Shown here: in pieces, positions 49,353-58,161 of the stretch
Layout of the letters: each line of letters starts with the position of its first letter
How positions within the stretch are numbered: the stretch's first letter is position 1
Assembly: GCA_036380875.1 (NCBI GenBank)
Contig: DASVDX010000001.1
Coordinates: 1-64,000 of the forward strand
Source of the DNA: ZC4RG17 sp036380875
Lineage (GTDB): Bacteria; Actinomycetota; Acidimicrobiia; Spongiisociales; ZC4RG35
DNA length: 64,000 nt
Direction: 5' to 3'
Notes under the pieces: generated by a model
Databases searched by the model: none
Seen by the model: the letters and a program-made list of their open reading frames with translations, nothing else
What the model was told of the DNA's origin: nothing
Program-made: the position numbers and the translations under genes

Positions 49353-50569
49353 CCGGTGTATCGAACTACGTGCAGCCCGTGGTTCTTGTCGGTCAGGTAG
49401 GCGAACCCGCGTGAGTCGACGAGCACATCCTCGGACTGGGTGACCAGCGCGGTCTTCGGGAGGAGCCCGCGCCGCTCTGCGGGGTCGTCGGGAAGGAACC
49501 AGGCGACCTCACGGGGCACGTACGGATCCGAGATGTCGTACAACCGCAACCCGGCGTTGAACCACGTCAGATACACCAGCTGGTCGGACTGGAACAGGTG
49601 GGGGTTGCCCTGGTGGTGATGTTGGTTGTGGGGGCCGAACCGCCCGCCGCGAGTGTTGTAGTTGGGATAAGGGGCGTTCGGAGGGGGAACGGGGAGGGGG
49701 AACAACGAGATCAGCCGAGGTGAGGCGAGGTCCGACACGTCGACGATCCCGGCGAAGTTGTACGCCTCTTGGCTCAACTCGGCGATCGCCTCCGTGTTGA
49801 CCACCACCAGTCCTCGGTCGGGGAGGGGGATCGCCGTGTGGACGGCGATCGCGCTCGAGAACGCCTCACCGAAGTCGAGCCGCGACACGAGGCGCGGGTC
49901 GGTCCGCTCCGAGATGTCGACGATGACCAGACCGGCCCTGCCGTAAGGCAAGAAGACGGTGTCGCCAACGGGATACGGGGGGCCGTGGAGGGAGTACCTG
50001 ACGTTCGTCGGTGCCCCACCGGCGGCGAATTGCTCCGGCAGGAACCAACGGGAGACCTCTCGAGGCTGGGTGGGGTCGGCGATGTCGAGGAGCGAGTAGA
50101 TGTAACCCGCCATCCCTGGCACCTCGGCGGTGACGTGCACGAAACGGCCGCCGTTGTAGAAGTTGCGATGGGTGCCGCCCGCCCCGTATCGGTACGACGA
50201 GAGATGGACGGGTCGGTCCGGGTCGGACACGTCCCAGATCTGGATGCCCTCGTCTGTGGCCTGGCTGGGATCGCCGCCCCAAGCGGGCGGCCGGTGCTGC
50301 AAACCGTGGATCAAGAGCCCCTCGGCCACCTGTACCTGCCACGTGGCGACGTTCGGGTCGTCAGGTCCGGCTATCTCACCCACCACCTCTGGATTCGCCG
50401 GATCCGTGACCTCGATGATCGTCGTGCCGGGCTCCCAGAAGCGGGTGGCGTACAGCAGCCAGCGTTCATCGACGACTTGCAGGGCGAGCTTGAAGCAAGG
50501 TCGCCCCTCGAGGTCGTGGTGAGCGACGAGCTCGAAACCCTCGCCCGAGTAGCCGGGTGGGCGTGTCAC
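49349..50569 (-). CDS. LVIVD-repeat beta-propeller protein
   Basis: This 406-aa protein is built of LVIVD-type repeats, for example GIQIWDVSDPDRPVHLSSY, GLVIVDISERTDPRLVSRL and GLRLYDISDPYVPREVAWF. Such repeats form a beta-propeller. A His-rich stretch (HNQHHHQGNPH) might bind metal. No signal peptide is seen, unlike many exported LVIVD proteins. It is the third gene of a leftward operon LVIVD - amidohydrolase - LVIVD, linked by GTGA-type overlaps. Function in the family is poorly known; selenium-binding-like or binding roles are possible. Confidence 0.85.
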   Translation of the reverse strand: MTRPPGYSGEGFELVAHHDLEGRPCFKLALQVVDERWLLYATRFWEPGTTIIEVTDPANPEVVGEIAGPDDPNVATWQVQVAEGLLIHGLQHRPPAWGGDPSQATDEGIQIWDVSDPDRPVHLSSYRYGAGGTHRNFYNGGRFVHVTAEVPGMAGYIYSLLDIADPTQPREVSRWFLPEQFAAGGAPTNVRYSLHGPPYPVGDTVFLPYGRAGLVIVDISERTDPRLVSRLDFGEAFSSAIAVHTAIPLPDRGLVVVNTEAIAELSQEAYNFAGIVDVSDLASPRLISLFPLPVPPPNAPYPNYNTRGGRFGPHNQHHHQGNPHLFQSDQLVYLTWFNAGLRLYDISDPYVPREVAWFLPDDPAERRGLLPKTALVTQSEDVLVDSRGFAYLTDKNHGLHVVRYTG

Positions 50570-51567
50570 CGCCGGATCCCGGCGAGGATCATTTCCACGT
50601 TGCCGCCGAGGATCGCCTCTCGTTGTTCGTTGCTCAGCCCCGGGATCGTCTCGACGGTCTTCACGGGATCCGGATCACCCATCTCGAAGGGATAGTCGGT
50701 GCCCAGGACGACTTGGCCGGCGCCCATCTTCTCCACGAGAAACGCCAAGGCCTGCGAGTCGTGCAGCACCGTGTCGTAATAGAGGCGGCTGGCTAGTTCG
50801 ACCGGCGACGTCTGGATGTGACGGGCCGTCAGGTGGGGGACCGCCGAGAAGCCACGTTGCATCCGTCCGAGTTGATACGGGATGAAGCCGCCCCCGTGCA
50901 CGACACAGATCACCAGATCGGGATATCGCTCGAGAACTCCGCTGAACAGCAAGTGGGCGACCGCAATCGAGCTCTCGGCCGGTCTGCCGACCATGTTGTC
51001 CAAGAAGTTGCGGCTCAGGTCCACACCAGCGAGGGGGTTGCACGGGTGGATGACGATCAGACAACGCAACGACTCCGCCGCCTCCCAGAACGGGTCCAGG
51101 CCGGCCTGGTCGAGATCGGTTTGGTCGACAGTCGTAGCGATCTGGACTCCTGCCATCCCCAGTTCCTCGACGGCGTGGCGCAACTCCTCCGCCGCACGGC
51201 GAGGGTCCTGGAGCGGCACGGTGCCGAGCGGGACGAACCGTTCGGGGTGCTTTTCGGCCTCGTCTGCGAGGACCTCGTTGAATGCCCTCGCCCACCGTGC
51301 CCCGGCTTCGGCAGGAAGCGAGTAGGCGGTGAGATCGATCCAGCCTGACAACAACTGCACGTCTACTCCGGTGGCGTCCATCGCTCGGAGGCGGGCATCC
51401 ATGTCGGTCAGGAAATCACGGAAGGGAGCCAGCTTCACCCGACCGGCGAGGACCGCCTGCTCACCCTTCTCCCCGGCGACCACCTCGATGCCGAAGTCGG
51501 AGCCTCGCTCACGGAGCAGGTCGAGCACCGCCTGGGGAATGCAATGGGCGTGGACGTCGTAGATCAC
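50566..51567 (-). CDS. amidohydrolase 2 family protein (ACMSD-like)
   Basis: The 333-aa metal-dependent enzyme has IYDVHAHCIP at the N-terminus (metal His pair), IVIHPCNPLAG in the middle with the active-site His, VVHGGGFIPYQLGRMQ and the metal Asp in VLGTDYPFEMGDPDP. It resembles the protein at 17518-18519, sharing the GTD-PFxMG-DP segment. It is flanked in one operon by two LVIVD propeller genes, overlapping each by 4 bp, an unusual context. Probably a decarboxylase or hydrolase of an aromatic-derived acid; not resolved. Confidence 0.87.
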   Translation of the reverse strand: MIYDVHAHCIPQAVLDLLRERGSDFGIEVVAGEKGEQAVLAGRVKLAPFRDFLTDMDARLRAMDATGVDVQLLSGWIDLTAYSLPAEAGARWARAFNEVLADEAEKHPERFVPLGTVPLQDPRRAAEELRHAVEELGMAGVQIATTVDQTDLDQAGLDPFWEAAESLRCLIVIHPCNPLAGVDLSRNFLDNMVGRPAESSIAVAHLLFSGVLERYPDLVICVVHGGGFIPYQLGRMQRGFSAVPHLTARHIQTSPVELASRLYYDTVLHDSQALAFLVEKMGAGQVVLGTDYPFEMGDPDPVKTVETIPGLSNEQREAILGGNVEMILAGIRR

Positions 51568-52748
51568 GCCTTCACCTCCTCGGTCCACGCCGCCTCCGCC
51601 ATGCGCTTCGAGAGGTCCGGTGTGGGGCGGAGGATGTAGACCCCGCCATTGACCCGGTCGGTCACATAGACGGTGTGGTCGGCGTCCACGAAGACGTCGT
51701 TTATCTGGCATGCCACCTGGCCCGGAGGGCACTCTGGGATCCAGTGGGCGATCTCAGTCGGGTTGTCAGGATCTGCGATGTCGAACACACGCAGTCCGGC
51801 GTTGAAGTACGTGACGAAGACCACCTCCTGGCTGCGGTAGCTCCCCGGGCGGTTCTCGTGGAGGCAGTGGGCGCCGAACCGCAGCCCTCGATCGCAGAAG
51901 TCGCCTTCCGGCACGGGGCATATCGAGCGGACGAACGGCTGGTTCTCGTCCGAGACGTCGACCACCCGAACCATGTGCCGGGGCCCGTCACAACCGTCCG
52001 TGATCGCCTCGTCGCTCACGACCACGAGGTCACGGTCGGGCATGGGCAGACACGTGTGAGTGTGGCCACCCTCCTCCCAGGTCAGTCGGGAGATCGTTCG
52101 GGGCTGGGACAGATCGGATATGTCGAGGATCACCATCCCGCTGTCCCAGAAGCCGACGTAGGCCCGGTCGTTGTGGACCATGGCGTGATGGACGATCCGT
52201 TCCTCGCTCTCCGGCCAGTCCGGGGTCTCGCCGCCATCGGTCCACATCCCCGGCCACCACCAGCGCCCCACTTCCTTGGGATCGGTGGGGTCGGAGACGT
52301 CGACGATCATCCAGATGCGGCCGGTGTACCCGGGCGGCACCGCCGACACGTAGGCATAGGGGCCACCCTCGTAGACGATGCGATGGACGCCACGGCCGCC
52401 GGTGTCGAAGAAGCCGATGCGTTTGGGGTCGAAGCGATCGCTGAGGTCGTAGATGGCGAACCCCACCGGCGCCGGGCCCTCGCTGCGGAACAGTTCGTGG
52501 TTCACGAGCAGCAGGCCGTCGGCCACCTGGACCTTGTGGGTGTGCGAACCGGGCGGCGCCTCCCATTGGCGCACGACGCGGGGCGATGTCGAGTCGGATA
52601 TGTCGAGGATGGAGGTCCCTTTGCCGGAGGGCCCGAAGTGGGCGACGTACAGGGCGTCCTCCAGCGGCATCACCTGCATCCCATCCCCGAAGCCGTTGAG
52701 GTCGGAATGTCCGATCAGTTCGAAGCCGTCGACGTCGGCCGGATGCAT
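51564..52748 (-). CDS. LVIVD-repeat beta-propeller protein
   Basis: The 394-aa protein has repeated LVIVD-type units such as GTSILDISDSTSPRVVRQW, GFAIYDLSDRFDPKRIGFF, IWMIVDVSDPTDPKEVGRW and MVILDISDLSQPRTISRL, forming a beta-propeller. A HCLHENRPGSYR segment parallels the His-rich stretch of its partner at 49349. No signal peptide is visible. It is the first gene of the LVIVD-amidohydrolase-LVIVD operon. The ATG at 52748 follows GAGGAGGTGTG; a GTG 3 bp upstream is possible. A perfect LacI-type palindrome lies 28 bp upstream. Confidence 0.85.
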   Translation of the reverse strand: MHPADVDGFELIGHSDLNGFGDGMQVMPLEDALYVAHFGPSGKGTSILDISDSTSPRVVRQWEAPPGSHTHKVQVADGLLLVNHELFRSEGPAPVGFAIYDLSDRFDPKRIGFFDTGGRGVHRIVYEGGPYAYVSAVPPGYTGRIWMIVDVSDPTDPKEVGRWWWPGMWTDGGETPDWPESEERIVHHAMVHNDRAYVGFWDSGMVILDISDLSQPRTISRLTWEEGGHTHTCLPMPDRDLVVVSDEAITDGCDGPRHMVRVVDVSDENQPFVRSICPVPEGDFCDRGLRFGAHCLHENRPGSYRSQEVVFVTYFNAGLRVFDIADPDNPTEIAHWIPECPPGQVACQINDVFVDADHTVYVTDRVNGGVYILRPTPDLSKRMAEAAWTEEVKA

Positions 52749-52776
52749 CACACCTCCTCACGATCCGGGAGACCGC

Positions 52777-52788
52777 ACAAACGTTTGT
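52777..52788. promoter_or_regulatory. LacI-type operator candidate (ACAAACGTTTGT)
   Basis: A perfect 12-bp palindrome, the best match to the window consensus, lies between the divergent LVIVD operon and an MFS gene. Confidence 0.72.
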
Positions 52789-52791
52789 AGC

Positions 52792-54003
52792 ATGCCGGTT
52801 TCGAGCATGCGAGACTACGTGGCGCAACTCCGGGCGAGAGGCGGGCTGAAAGAGCCCGCACTCGTGGCCATCGCGGTTCTCGGTCTCACTTCCTTCGCCT
52901 TCTTCCGCGTCGCCTTGCTGCCCGAGTTCGGGGAGGAACTGGGCATGTCCACGTTCCAACTCGGGGCCGTCACGACGATCTTCGCCGCGGGACGTCTCGT
53001 CGCCGACCTTCCCGGCGGCCACCTGGCGGACCGCTTCCGGGCATCCGCCATCCTCACCATCTCGGCACTAGCTGTCGCCACCGGGAGCGTCCTGCTGGGC
53101 GTCTCGAACGGCTTGTTGTTGCTGTACTCCGCCTCCCTGCTCCTGGGCGTCGCCTCCAGCACCACCAATGCCACCGGAATGACGTACTTCTCGAACGTCA
53201 CCGGTGCCGAGTTCCGGGGCACCTCGATGGCCATCTTCTCTGCCTCCTTGCTGGGCGGTCAGGCGCTGGGGCCCTCGGCGGCAGGTCTCGTCGCCTCGGT
53301 GACGGGGTGGCGCAACGCCTTTTTCATCGCCGCCGCATGCGCCGCCCTCCTCGCCGTCGTCCTCCTCGTCTCAGGAGGGCGCAGCCGGGTGGTCGAAACT
53401 CGATCGAATCACGAGAAGAGCGCCGACGAGGGCCGAGGCGTGACTCTGCGGGCGATGCTGATCCTCCAGAGTGTTTCGTTCGGGGTGTTCCTCACTCTGG
53501 GGTCGATCCCCCAGACCCTGGTCCCGGTGGTGGGGTCGGACGTGCTCGGCTTGGGTACCGCAACGATCGGCCTGGCCCTGGGGCTCGGCGGCGTCTCGCG
53601 GTTCGTCGGCACACTGATCGGCGGACGGCTGTCGGATCGACTCTCCCGCAAGGCCGCCTTGGTCCCGGCTCTCGTCGTCCAGGGTTTGGGCGTGGGCCTC
53701 CTGGCTCTCCCTCCGTCGGTGGCCACCTGGCTCGCGGCGATCGTGCTCATGTCGGTGGCGAGCTACGGGGTGTCGGTGGCCGCCACCATCGTCGGCGACC
53801 TGGCGGAGCCGGGGCGCGTCGGGCGCCATCTCGGGCGCTTCCGTTTCGTCGGCGACCTCGGCCTGATCGTGGGGCCGATCACCGTCTCGGCGATCTACGA
53901 AGCGCTGGGAAGAGAAGCGGCCTTCCTCTTCGTCGCCGCCATCCTGATCACCGTAGGGCTGCTCTGTCTTCGGTTCCTTCCGGAGACGACGCGCGTCGGC
54001 TGA
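52792..54003 (+). CDS. MFS transporter
   Basis: The 403-aa protein has about 12 membrane segments, the loop GGHLADRFRASAIL between helices 2 and 3 and GGRLSDRLSRKAALVP between helices 8 and 9. It is divergent from the LVIVD-amidohydrolase operon across a perfect CG-centred palindrome, only 3 bp from the ATG at 52792; an ATG at 52807 would leave more room for a leader. Neither has a clear Shine-Dalgarno. It probably moves the substrate or product of that operon; its stop faces another MFS gene. Confidence 0.85.
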   Translation: MPVSSMRDYVAQLRARGGLKEPALVAIAVLGLTSFAFFRVALLPEFGEELGMSTFQLGAVTTIFAAGRLVADLPGGHLADRFRASAILTISALAVATGSVLLGVSNGLLLLYSASLLLGVASSTTNATGMTYFSNVTGAEFRGTSMAIFSASLLGGQALGPSAAGLVASVTGWRNAFFIAAACAALLAVVLLVSGGRSRVVETRSNHEKSADEGRGVTLRAMLILQSVSFGVFLTLGSIPQTLVPVVGSDVLGLGTATIGLALGLGGVSRFVGTLIGGRLSDRLSRKAALVPALVVQGLGVGLLALPPSVATWLAAIVLMSVASYGVSVAATIVGDLAEPGRVGRHLGRFRFVGDLGLIVGPITVSAIYEALGREAAFLFVAAILITVGLLCLRFLPETTRVG

Positions 54004-54006
54004 CCG

Positions 54007-55224
54007 TCAGCGCACCCGCCATCGGACGACGAGGGCACACAGGGTGACGATCGCCGCCGCCGTCCAGGCGGCGGCCCGTGGCGAGGCGAGGTCGGCGATC
54101 GTCCCGTCGACGAATGCGGCGATGGGCCGGGAGCCGAGGAAAGCGATTCCCCACAAGGCCATGATCCGCCCCCGCAGCTCTTCGGGGATGCGGACATGCA
54201 TGGCGCTGGTCAGCGACGTGACCCCGAACAGGAATCCGATTCCCCCGAGGACGAGCGAGGCGAGGGCGAACCAGGGGGTCGGCGAAGCTCCGAACCCCAC
54301 CATGCCGGTGCCCAGAAGGAGCAAGCCCGTGACGGCGAGCCGTGTGTGACCGAGACGTGCCCGCACTCGCCCGACGAGAAAGGCTGCCACCATCGCCCCC
54401 GCCCCGAAGGACGAGATCATCGCTCCCACCAGTCCCTCGCGGCCCATCGAGCTCTGGTCGACCAAGGCGTCGGCGATCGACGGGCTGAGGGTGAGCACCG
54501 GGTCGGCGCCGAAACCCAGGGCCATGACTCCGACCAGCAGGAGAGCGAGGGTCGGGTCGGTGCGGAGATGACGGAACCCGACCCAGATGGAAGCTCGGGG
54601 AGCGCGGCTGACCGGGCGAGGTCTCACGAGTGTCAGCCCGAAGATGAGAGGCAGGTACGAGGAGGCGTCGATGGCGAAGGCCCAGCCCGGCCCCCACGCT
54701 ACGAGCGCCGCGGCGCCGAGGGCCGGCCCGATGGCCCGAGCGAGGTTGAACGTCACGGATGTCAGCGCCACGGCCTGATCGAGGTCGGCGGGCGGCACCA
54801 GTGCCGGTACCAGCGCCTGCTGGGCGGGTGTGGCCGTGGCATGGGCCAAACCGATGACGAAGACCGCCGCCAGGACCGGCCACCCGCGCGGAAAACGTTC
54901 CAGGCCGATGGTGAGAGTGACCACCGCCAGCGTCGCCGCTGCCACCGCCGCGGTGGACTGGGCGGTCATGAGCAGCTTGCGACGGTCGAATCGATCGGCG
55001 GCGGCGCCGGTGAATGGCGCGAGGAGCAGCGACGGCAAGAACTGGGACACCCCCACCATGCCCACCATGAACGTCGACCCGGTCAGGTCGTAGATCACGA
55101 TCGCCGAGGTCACCTGCTGGAACCAGGTTCCGATGTTCGACGTGAGGTTGCCGACGAAGAACGGCCCGAAGTTTCGGTCACGGATGACGGCGAAAATCGA
55201 GCGGGGCGGGGCGGCGGTAGTCAA
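54007..55224 (-). CDS. MFS transporter (MFS_3-like)
   Basis: The protein of about 405 aa has VIRDRNFGPFFVGNLTSNIGTWFQQVTSAI at the start, the AADRFDRRKLLMTAQ loop and IPEELRGRIMALWGIAFLGSRPIAAFV near helix 10, placing it with EntS-like MFS proteins. No ATG or GTG fits the conserved start, so a TTG at 55224 is proposed. It is divergent from the M24-fold gene at 55290, across an ACAATCGATTGT palindrome. It converges on the MFS gene at 52792 with 3 bp between stops. Confidence 0.83.
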   Translation of the reverse strand: MTTAAPPRSIFAVIRDRNFGPFFVGNLTSNIGTWFQQVTSAIVIYDLTGSTFMVGMVGVSQFLPSLLLAPFTGAAADRFDRRKLLMTAQSTAAVAAATLAVVTLTIGLERFPRGWPVLAAVFVIGLAHATATPAQQALVPALVPPADLDQAVALTSVTFNLARAIGPALGAAALVAWGPGWAFAIDASSYLPLIFGLTLVRPRPVSRAPRASIWVGFRHLRTDPTLALLLVGVMALGFGADPVLTLSPSIADALVDQSSMGREGLVGAMISSFGAGAMVAAFLVGRVRARLGHTRLAVTGLLLLGTGMVGFGASPTPWFALASLVLGGIGFLFGVTSLTSAMHVRIPEELRGRIMALWGIAFLGSRPIAAFVDGTIADLASPRAAAWTAAAIVTLCALVVRWRVR

Positions 55225-55253
55225 TGGCCGGTACGATACCGCCCCGCCACTGG

Positions 55254-55265
55254 ACAATCGATTGT
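55254..55265. promoter_or_regulatory. LacI-type operator candidate (ACAATCGATTGT)
   Basis: A perfect 12-bp palindrome lies between the divergent MFS gene and the creatinase-like gene. Confidence 0.7.
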
Positions 55266-55289
55266 TCAGGGCCCTGCGAGGAGGAGAGG

Positions 55290-56435
55290 ATGGACTACCT
55301 GAGGTTTTCGGAGGAGGAGTTCGAGCGTCGACGCCAGCTGGTGCGCCGAATGATGGATGACAGCGGCCTCGATGCCCTGGTGGTCTTCGGGTGGTCGGCG
55401 ATGGGCCGGGCAGCACAGGCCGATGTCCATTACTTGTCGGGTTATCTCGGCATGCGTGACAACTACGTGGTGTTCCCCCGTCACGCCGAGCCCGTCCTCT
55501 ACGCCCAGAGCTACAACCACGTGCCCAACGCTGCCCGGGTCGCTTCGATCGAAACCCGCTGGGGCGGGGTCGACTCGGGAGTCACTGTGGGCGAGCACCT
55601 GCGGTCGATCGGAGCGAGGCGGGTGGGTGTGGTCGGGATGATGCCCTACCAGCACTACGACGCGATGAGGCGGACCCATCCGGGATCGGAGTACGTAGAT
55701 GCCACACGCTCCTTCCGCGTTCTCCGGGTCGGGAAGAGCGACGAGGAGCTCGAGTGGCTGCGGCGCGGCGCCGAGTTCACCGACCGGGCGCTCGAAGCGC
55801 TGGAGAGGGAAGTCGCCCCGGGCATGCGCGAGTACGAATTGGCCGAGGTGATCGAACACGCCTATCTGAGGGACGGCGGGCTCACCGGCTTCTACTACCT
55901 GACCACGACACCGATGTCGGCGCCCGAGAGTTGCGTTCCCGCCCAGATCCTGTCTGGCAGGATCATCCAAACCGGGGACCTCCTTTCCACCGAGATCAGC
56001 ATCGCCTACGGGGGATACGCCGGCCAGGGGCTCCGCACGTACACCATCGCCTCGGATCCGACTCCGGAGGTCGCCGACCTGGCGGCTGTCGCCGAGGAGG
56101 TGTACCGGAGGGTGGCGGCGGCGATCCGCCCGGGCGCCACCCACGAAGACGTTTGGGATGCCTCCGACATCATCGAGGAGAGCGGATTCACGATCCGCGA
56201 CGGCCTGGTGCATGGATTCGGCATCGGCCTCCTCCCTCCGTCACTACGGACTCGGGCCGACACCCACCAGGTCGACGAATGGGCCTTCGAGGCCGGCCAG
56301 ACCGTCGTGATCCAACCCAACGTCATCACCCTCGACGAGAAGCTGGGTGTGCAGATGGGCGACCTGTGTGTCGTGACGGAGGAGGGGGCGCGCTCCCTCC
56401 ACCGCCTGCCGATCCGGCTGGTGCGGGCCGGCTAG
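55290..56435 (+). CDS. M24 'pita-bread' fold protein lacking metal ligands (creatinase-like)
   Basis: The 381-aa protein shares the fold and the same lost metal ligands as the protein at 8287-9468: STEIS in place of VDxG, GYAGQGLRTY in place of SDxTRT, VIQPNV in place of xEPG and VQMGD in place of RIED. His in VHGFGIGLLPP is kept. It is therefore unlikely to be a metallopeptidase; a creatinase-like C-N hydrolase or a binding protein is more likely. A GAGGAGGAGAGG Shine-Dalgarno precedes the ATG. Probably controlled with the divergent MFS transporter through the palindrome at 55254. Confidence 0.86.
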   Translation: MDYLRFSEEEFERRRQLVRRMMDDSGLDALVVFGWSAMGRAAQADVHYLSGYLGMRDNYVVFPRHAEPVLYAQSYNHVPNAARVASIETRWGGVDSGVTVGEHLRSIGARRVGVVGMMPYQHYDAMRRTHPGSEYVDATRSFRVLRVGKSDEELEWLRRGAEFTDRALEALEREVAPGMREYELAEVIEHAYLRDGGLTGFYYLTTTPMSAPESCVPAQILSGRIIQTGDLLSTEISIAYGGYAGQGLRTYTIASDPTPEVADLAAVAEEVYRRVAAAIRPGATHEDVWDASDIIEESGFTIRDGLVHGFGIGLLPPSLRTRADTHQVDEWAFEAGQTVVIQPNVITLDEKLGVQMGDLCVVTEEGARSLHRLPIRLVRAG

Positions 56436-56442
56436 AGCTCGA

Positions 56443-57003
56443 TCAGGCCTTCGACGCGGCCGCCTCCATCGCCTCGGCCAACTCGCCTTGCTGGGCCTGA
56501 AGGGTCTTGAGCCAGCGTTGGCCGCCGAACGTGAATCCGATCCAATAGCCCAGTTCGACCAGTTGTTCGTCGTCGAAGTGGGAACGGAGCCGATCCCACA
56601 ACTCGTCGGTCACCGATTCGGGGTCCCACATGATGGCGTCGGCGTACTCGAGGGCTGATTTCTCCCGGTCCGTGAAGGCGTCGGACTGGCGGTGATTGAG
56701 GAGCGTGTCGAGGCGGGAACGGTCCTCCTTCCAGTCCCTGGCGACGCCCTGGTTGGAGCAGTAGGTGCACCCGGCGCTCAGGGCGATGTAGGCCCGCAAC
56801 ATCTCCTTCAGGTCGTAGTCGACTGCGCCGGAGTGGAAGATCCACTCTCGGGTCTTGGTGAATGAGCGCATCACCCCCGGGCTGTGGGCGCGTATCGACT
56901 GGATCTCGGGTCCCGGCTTGCCCTTCGCTATGGCCGCTTCGAGCCACCCCCTCATCTCGGCGTCCTCGATCTCGTGAGGCAGCACGTACCGGATCCTCGC
57001 CAT
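56443..57003 (-). CDS. AhpD-like carboxymuconolactone decarboxylase family protein
   Basis: The 186-aa helical protein has the redox/acid pair CTYC in YIALSAGCTYCSNQG, typical of AhpD-like alkylhydroperoxidase-type proteins rather than true gamma-carboxymuconolactone decarboxylase, which lacks the CxxC. The later VELGYWIGFTFGGQRW region fits the family helix. It may reduce peroxides or protect the oxygenases of this cluster. Its stop faces that of the M24-fold gene, 7 bp away, and its promoter is shared divergently with the LacI gene. Confidence 0.88.
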   Translation of the reverse strand: MARIRYVLPHEIEDAEMRGWLEAAIAKGKPGPEIQSIRAHSPGVMRSFTKTREWIFHSGAVDYDLKEMLRAYIALSAGCTYCSNQGVARDWKEDRSRLDTLLNHRQSDAFTDREKSALEYADAIMWDPESVTDELWDRLRSHFDDEQLVELGYWIGFTFGGQRWLKTLQAQQGELAEAMEAAASKA

Positions 57004-57084
57004 CCTTCCTCCGTTCGGTGATGGGGAGAGGGTATCGGCCCGGCGGGCCGGAGGGCGGGCGGGTGCCTTGTTAGGCTCGGGCCG

Positions 57085-58140
57085 ATGTCGAAGTCCGGCG
57101 AGACCGCCGACCTACCGAAAGCTCGCCGTCCCCCGGGCAGCCCGACGCTGCGGGATGTGGCCCGAGAGGCGGGCGTGCACGTCTCGACCGTGTCGCGCAT
57201 CCTCAACGGCCAGGCGGCCGCCGGGCGCATAACACCGGAGACGGAGCAACGCATCCGAGAGGTGGCGGAGCGTCTGGGGTACCGTCGCAACGCCCTGGCC
57301 CGGGCGCTGCGCACGCGACGCACCCATGTGGTGGGCATGGTCGTCCCCGACGTGTCGAACCTGCACCAGGCCGCCATGACCCGGGCTGTCGCCGACACCC
57401 TCGACAGCGACGGCTACTCGCTGCTCCTCGCCAGCACCGGCGACGACCTCGAGAGGGCATCGCGGCAGGTTTCGGCGATGCTGTCCTCCCAGGCGGACGG
57501 TCTGCTGTATGGAGTTGCTCGCGAGAAAGACCCGGTCCTGAGCGGGATCGTGGAATCGGGGACGCCCGTTGTCCTCTTCAACCGCGGCGTTCCATCGCTG
57601 TCATCGGTGTTGCCCGACGACCGATCCGGGATCCGCCAGGCGGTGGAGCACCTCCTCGAGCTGGGTCACAGGAAAGTCGCCTACGTGGGCGGGCCGGAGG
57701 ACGTCGCCTCGACCATCAATCGCCGCGCCGCCTTCGACGAAGCACTCGCGGCTGCCGGTCTCGAAGGGAGCCACGCCTACGCCGACCGCTACACGGAGGA
57801 GGCCGGTCTGGCGGCGACGACGGAAGTCTTCGAGACCGACCCGGACCTCACGGCCGTCGTCGCCGGCAACGATCGCTTGGCGCTCGGCGCGATAGACGCC
57901 ATCCGTCTCCGCGGGCTCGACTGCCCGAAGGACGTGTCGGTGGTCGGGTTCAACGACATGCCGTACGCCGATCGGGTCTCACCCGCCCTCACCACCGTCC
58001 GGGTGCCATCGGACGAAGTGGGGCACCGCGCCGCCTCCCTTCTGCTGGAGCTGATCAGCGACCAGGGAATGCGGCCCCGCCACATCCTCGTTCAGCCGGA
58101 ATTGGTGGTGCGGCAGTCTACGGCGGTGCCGCCGGGCTAA
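57085..58140 (+). CDS. LacI family transcriptional regulator
   Basis: The 351-aa repressor has an N-terminal LacI helix-turn-helix (TLRDVAREAGVHVSTVSRILNG) with hinge (LGYRRNALARALRTRR) and a periplasmic-binding-like effector domain (VGMVVPDVSNLHQAAMTRAV, later VVAGNDRLALGAIDAIRLRG). LacI proteins bind CG-centred palindromes, and sites of the form ACAA-N-CG-N-TTGT recur in front of most operons of this window, so this is the natural candidate for their repressor. No such site lies upstream of its own start; the nearest is 9 bp after its stop, before the SnoaL-like gene. Confidence 0.92.
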   Translation: MSKSGETADLPKARRPPGSPTLRDVAREAGVHVSTVSRILNGQAAAGRITPETEQRIREVAERLGYRRNALARALRTRRTHVVGMVVPDVSNLHQAAMTRAVADTLDSDGYSLLLASTGDDLERASRQVSAMLSSQADGLLYGVAREKDPVLSGIVESGTPVVLFNRGVPSLSSVLPDDRSGIRQAVEHLLELGHRKVAYVGGPEDVASTINRRAAFDEALAAAGLEGSHAYADRYTEEAGLAATTEVFETDPDLTAVVAGNDRLALGAIDAIRLRGLDCPKDVSVVGFNDMPYADRVSPALTTVRVPSDEVGHRAASLLLELISDQGMRPRHILVQPELVVRQSTAVPPG

Positions 58141-58149
58141 GCTGCGCGC

Positions 58150-58161
58150 ACAACCGTTTGT
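58150..58161. promoter_or_regulatory. LacI-type operator candidate (ACAACCGTTTGT)
   Basis: A near-palindrome, flanked by GC/GC so that GCACAA and TTGTGC pair outside the centre (58148-58163), lies between the LacI gene and the SnoaL-like gene. Confidence 0.6.

Noticed and set aside
57036..57050. CGGCCCG-G-CGGGCCG palindrome upstream of the LacI gene as an autoregulatory operator
   Set aside because: It does not match the CAA-CG-TTG pattern and GC-only palindromes arise often by chance here.
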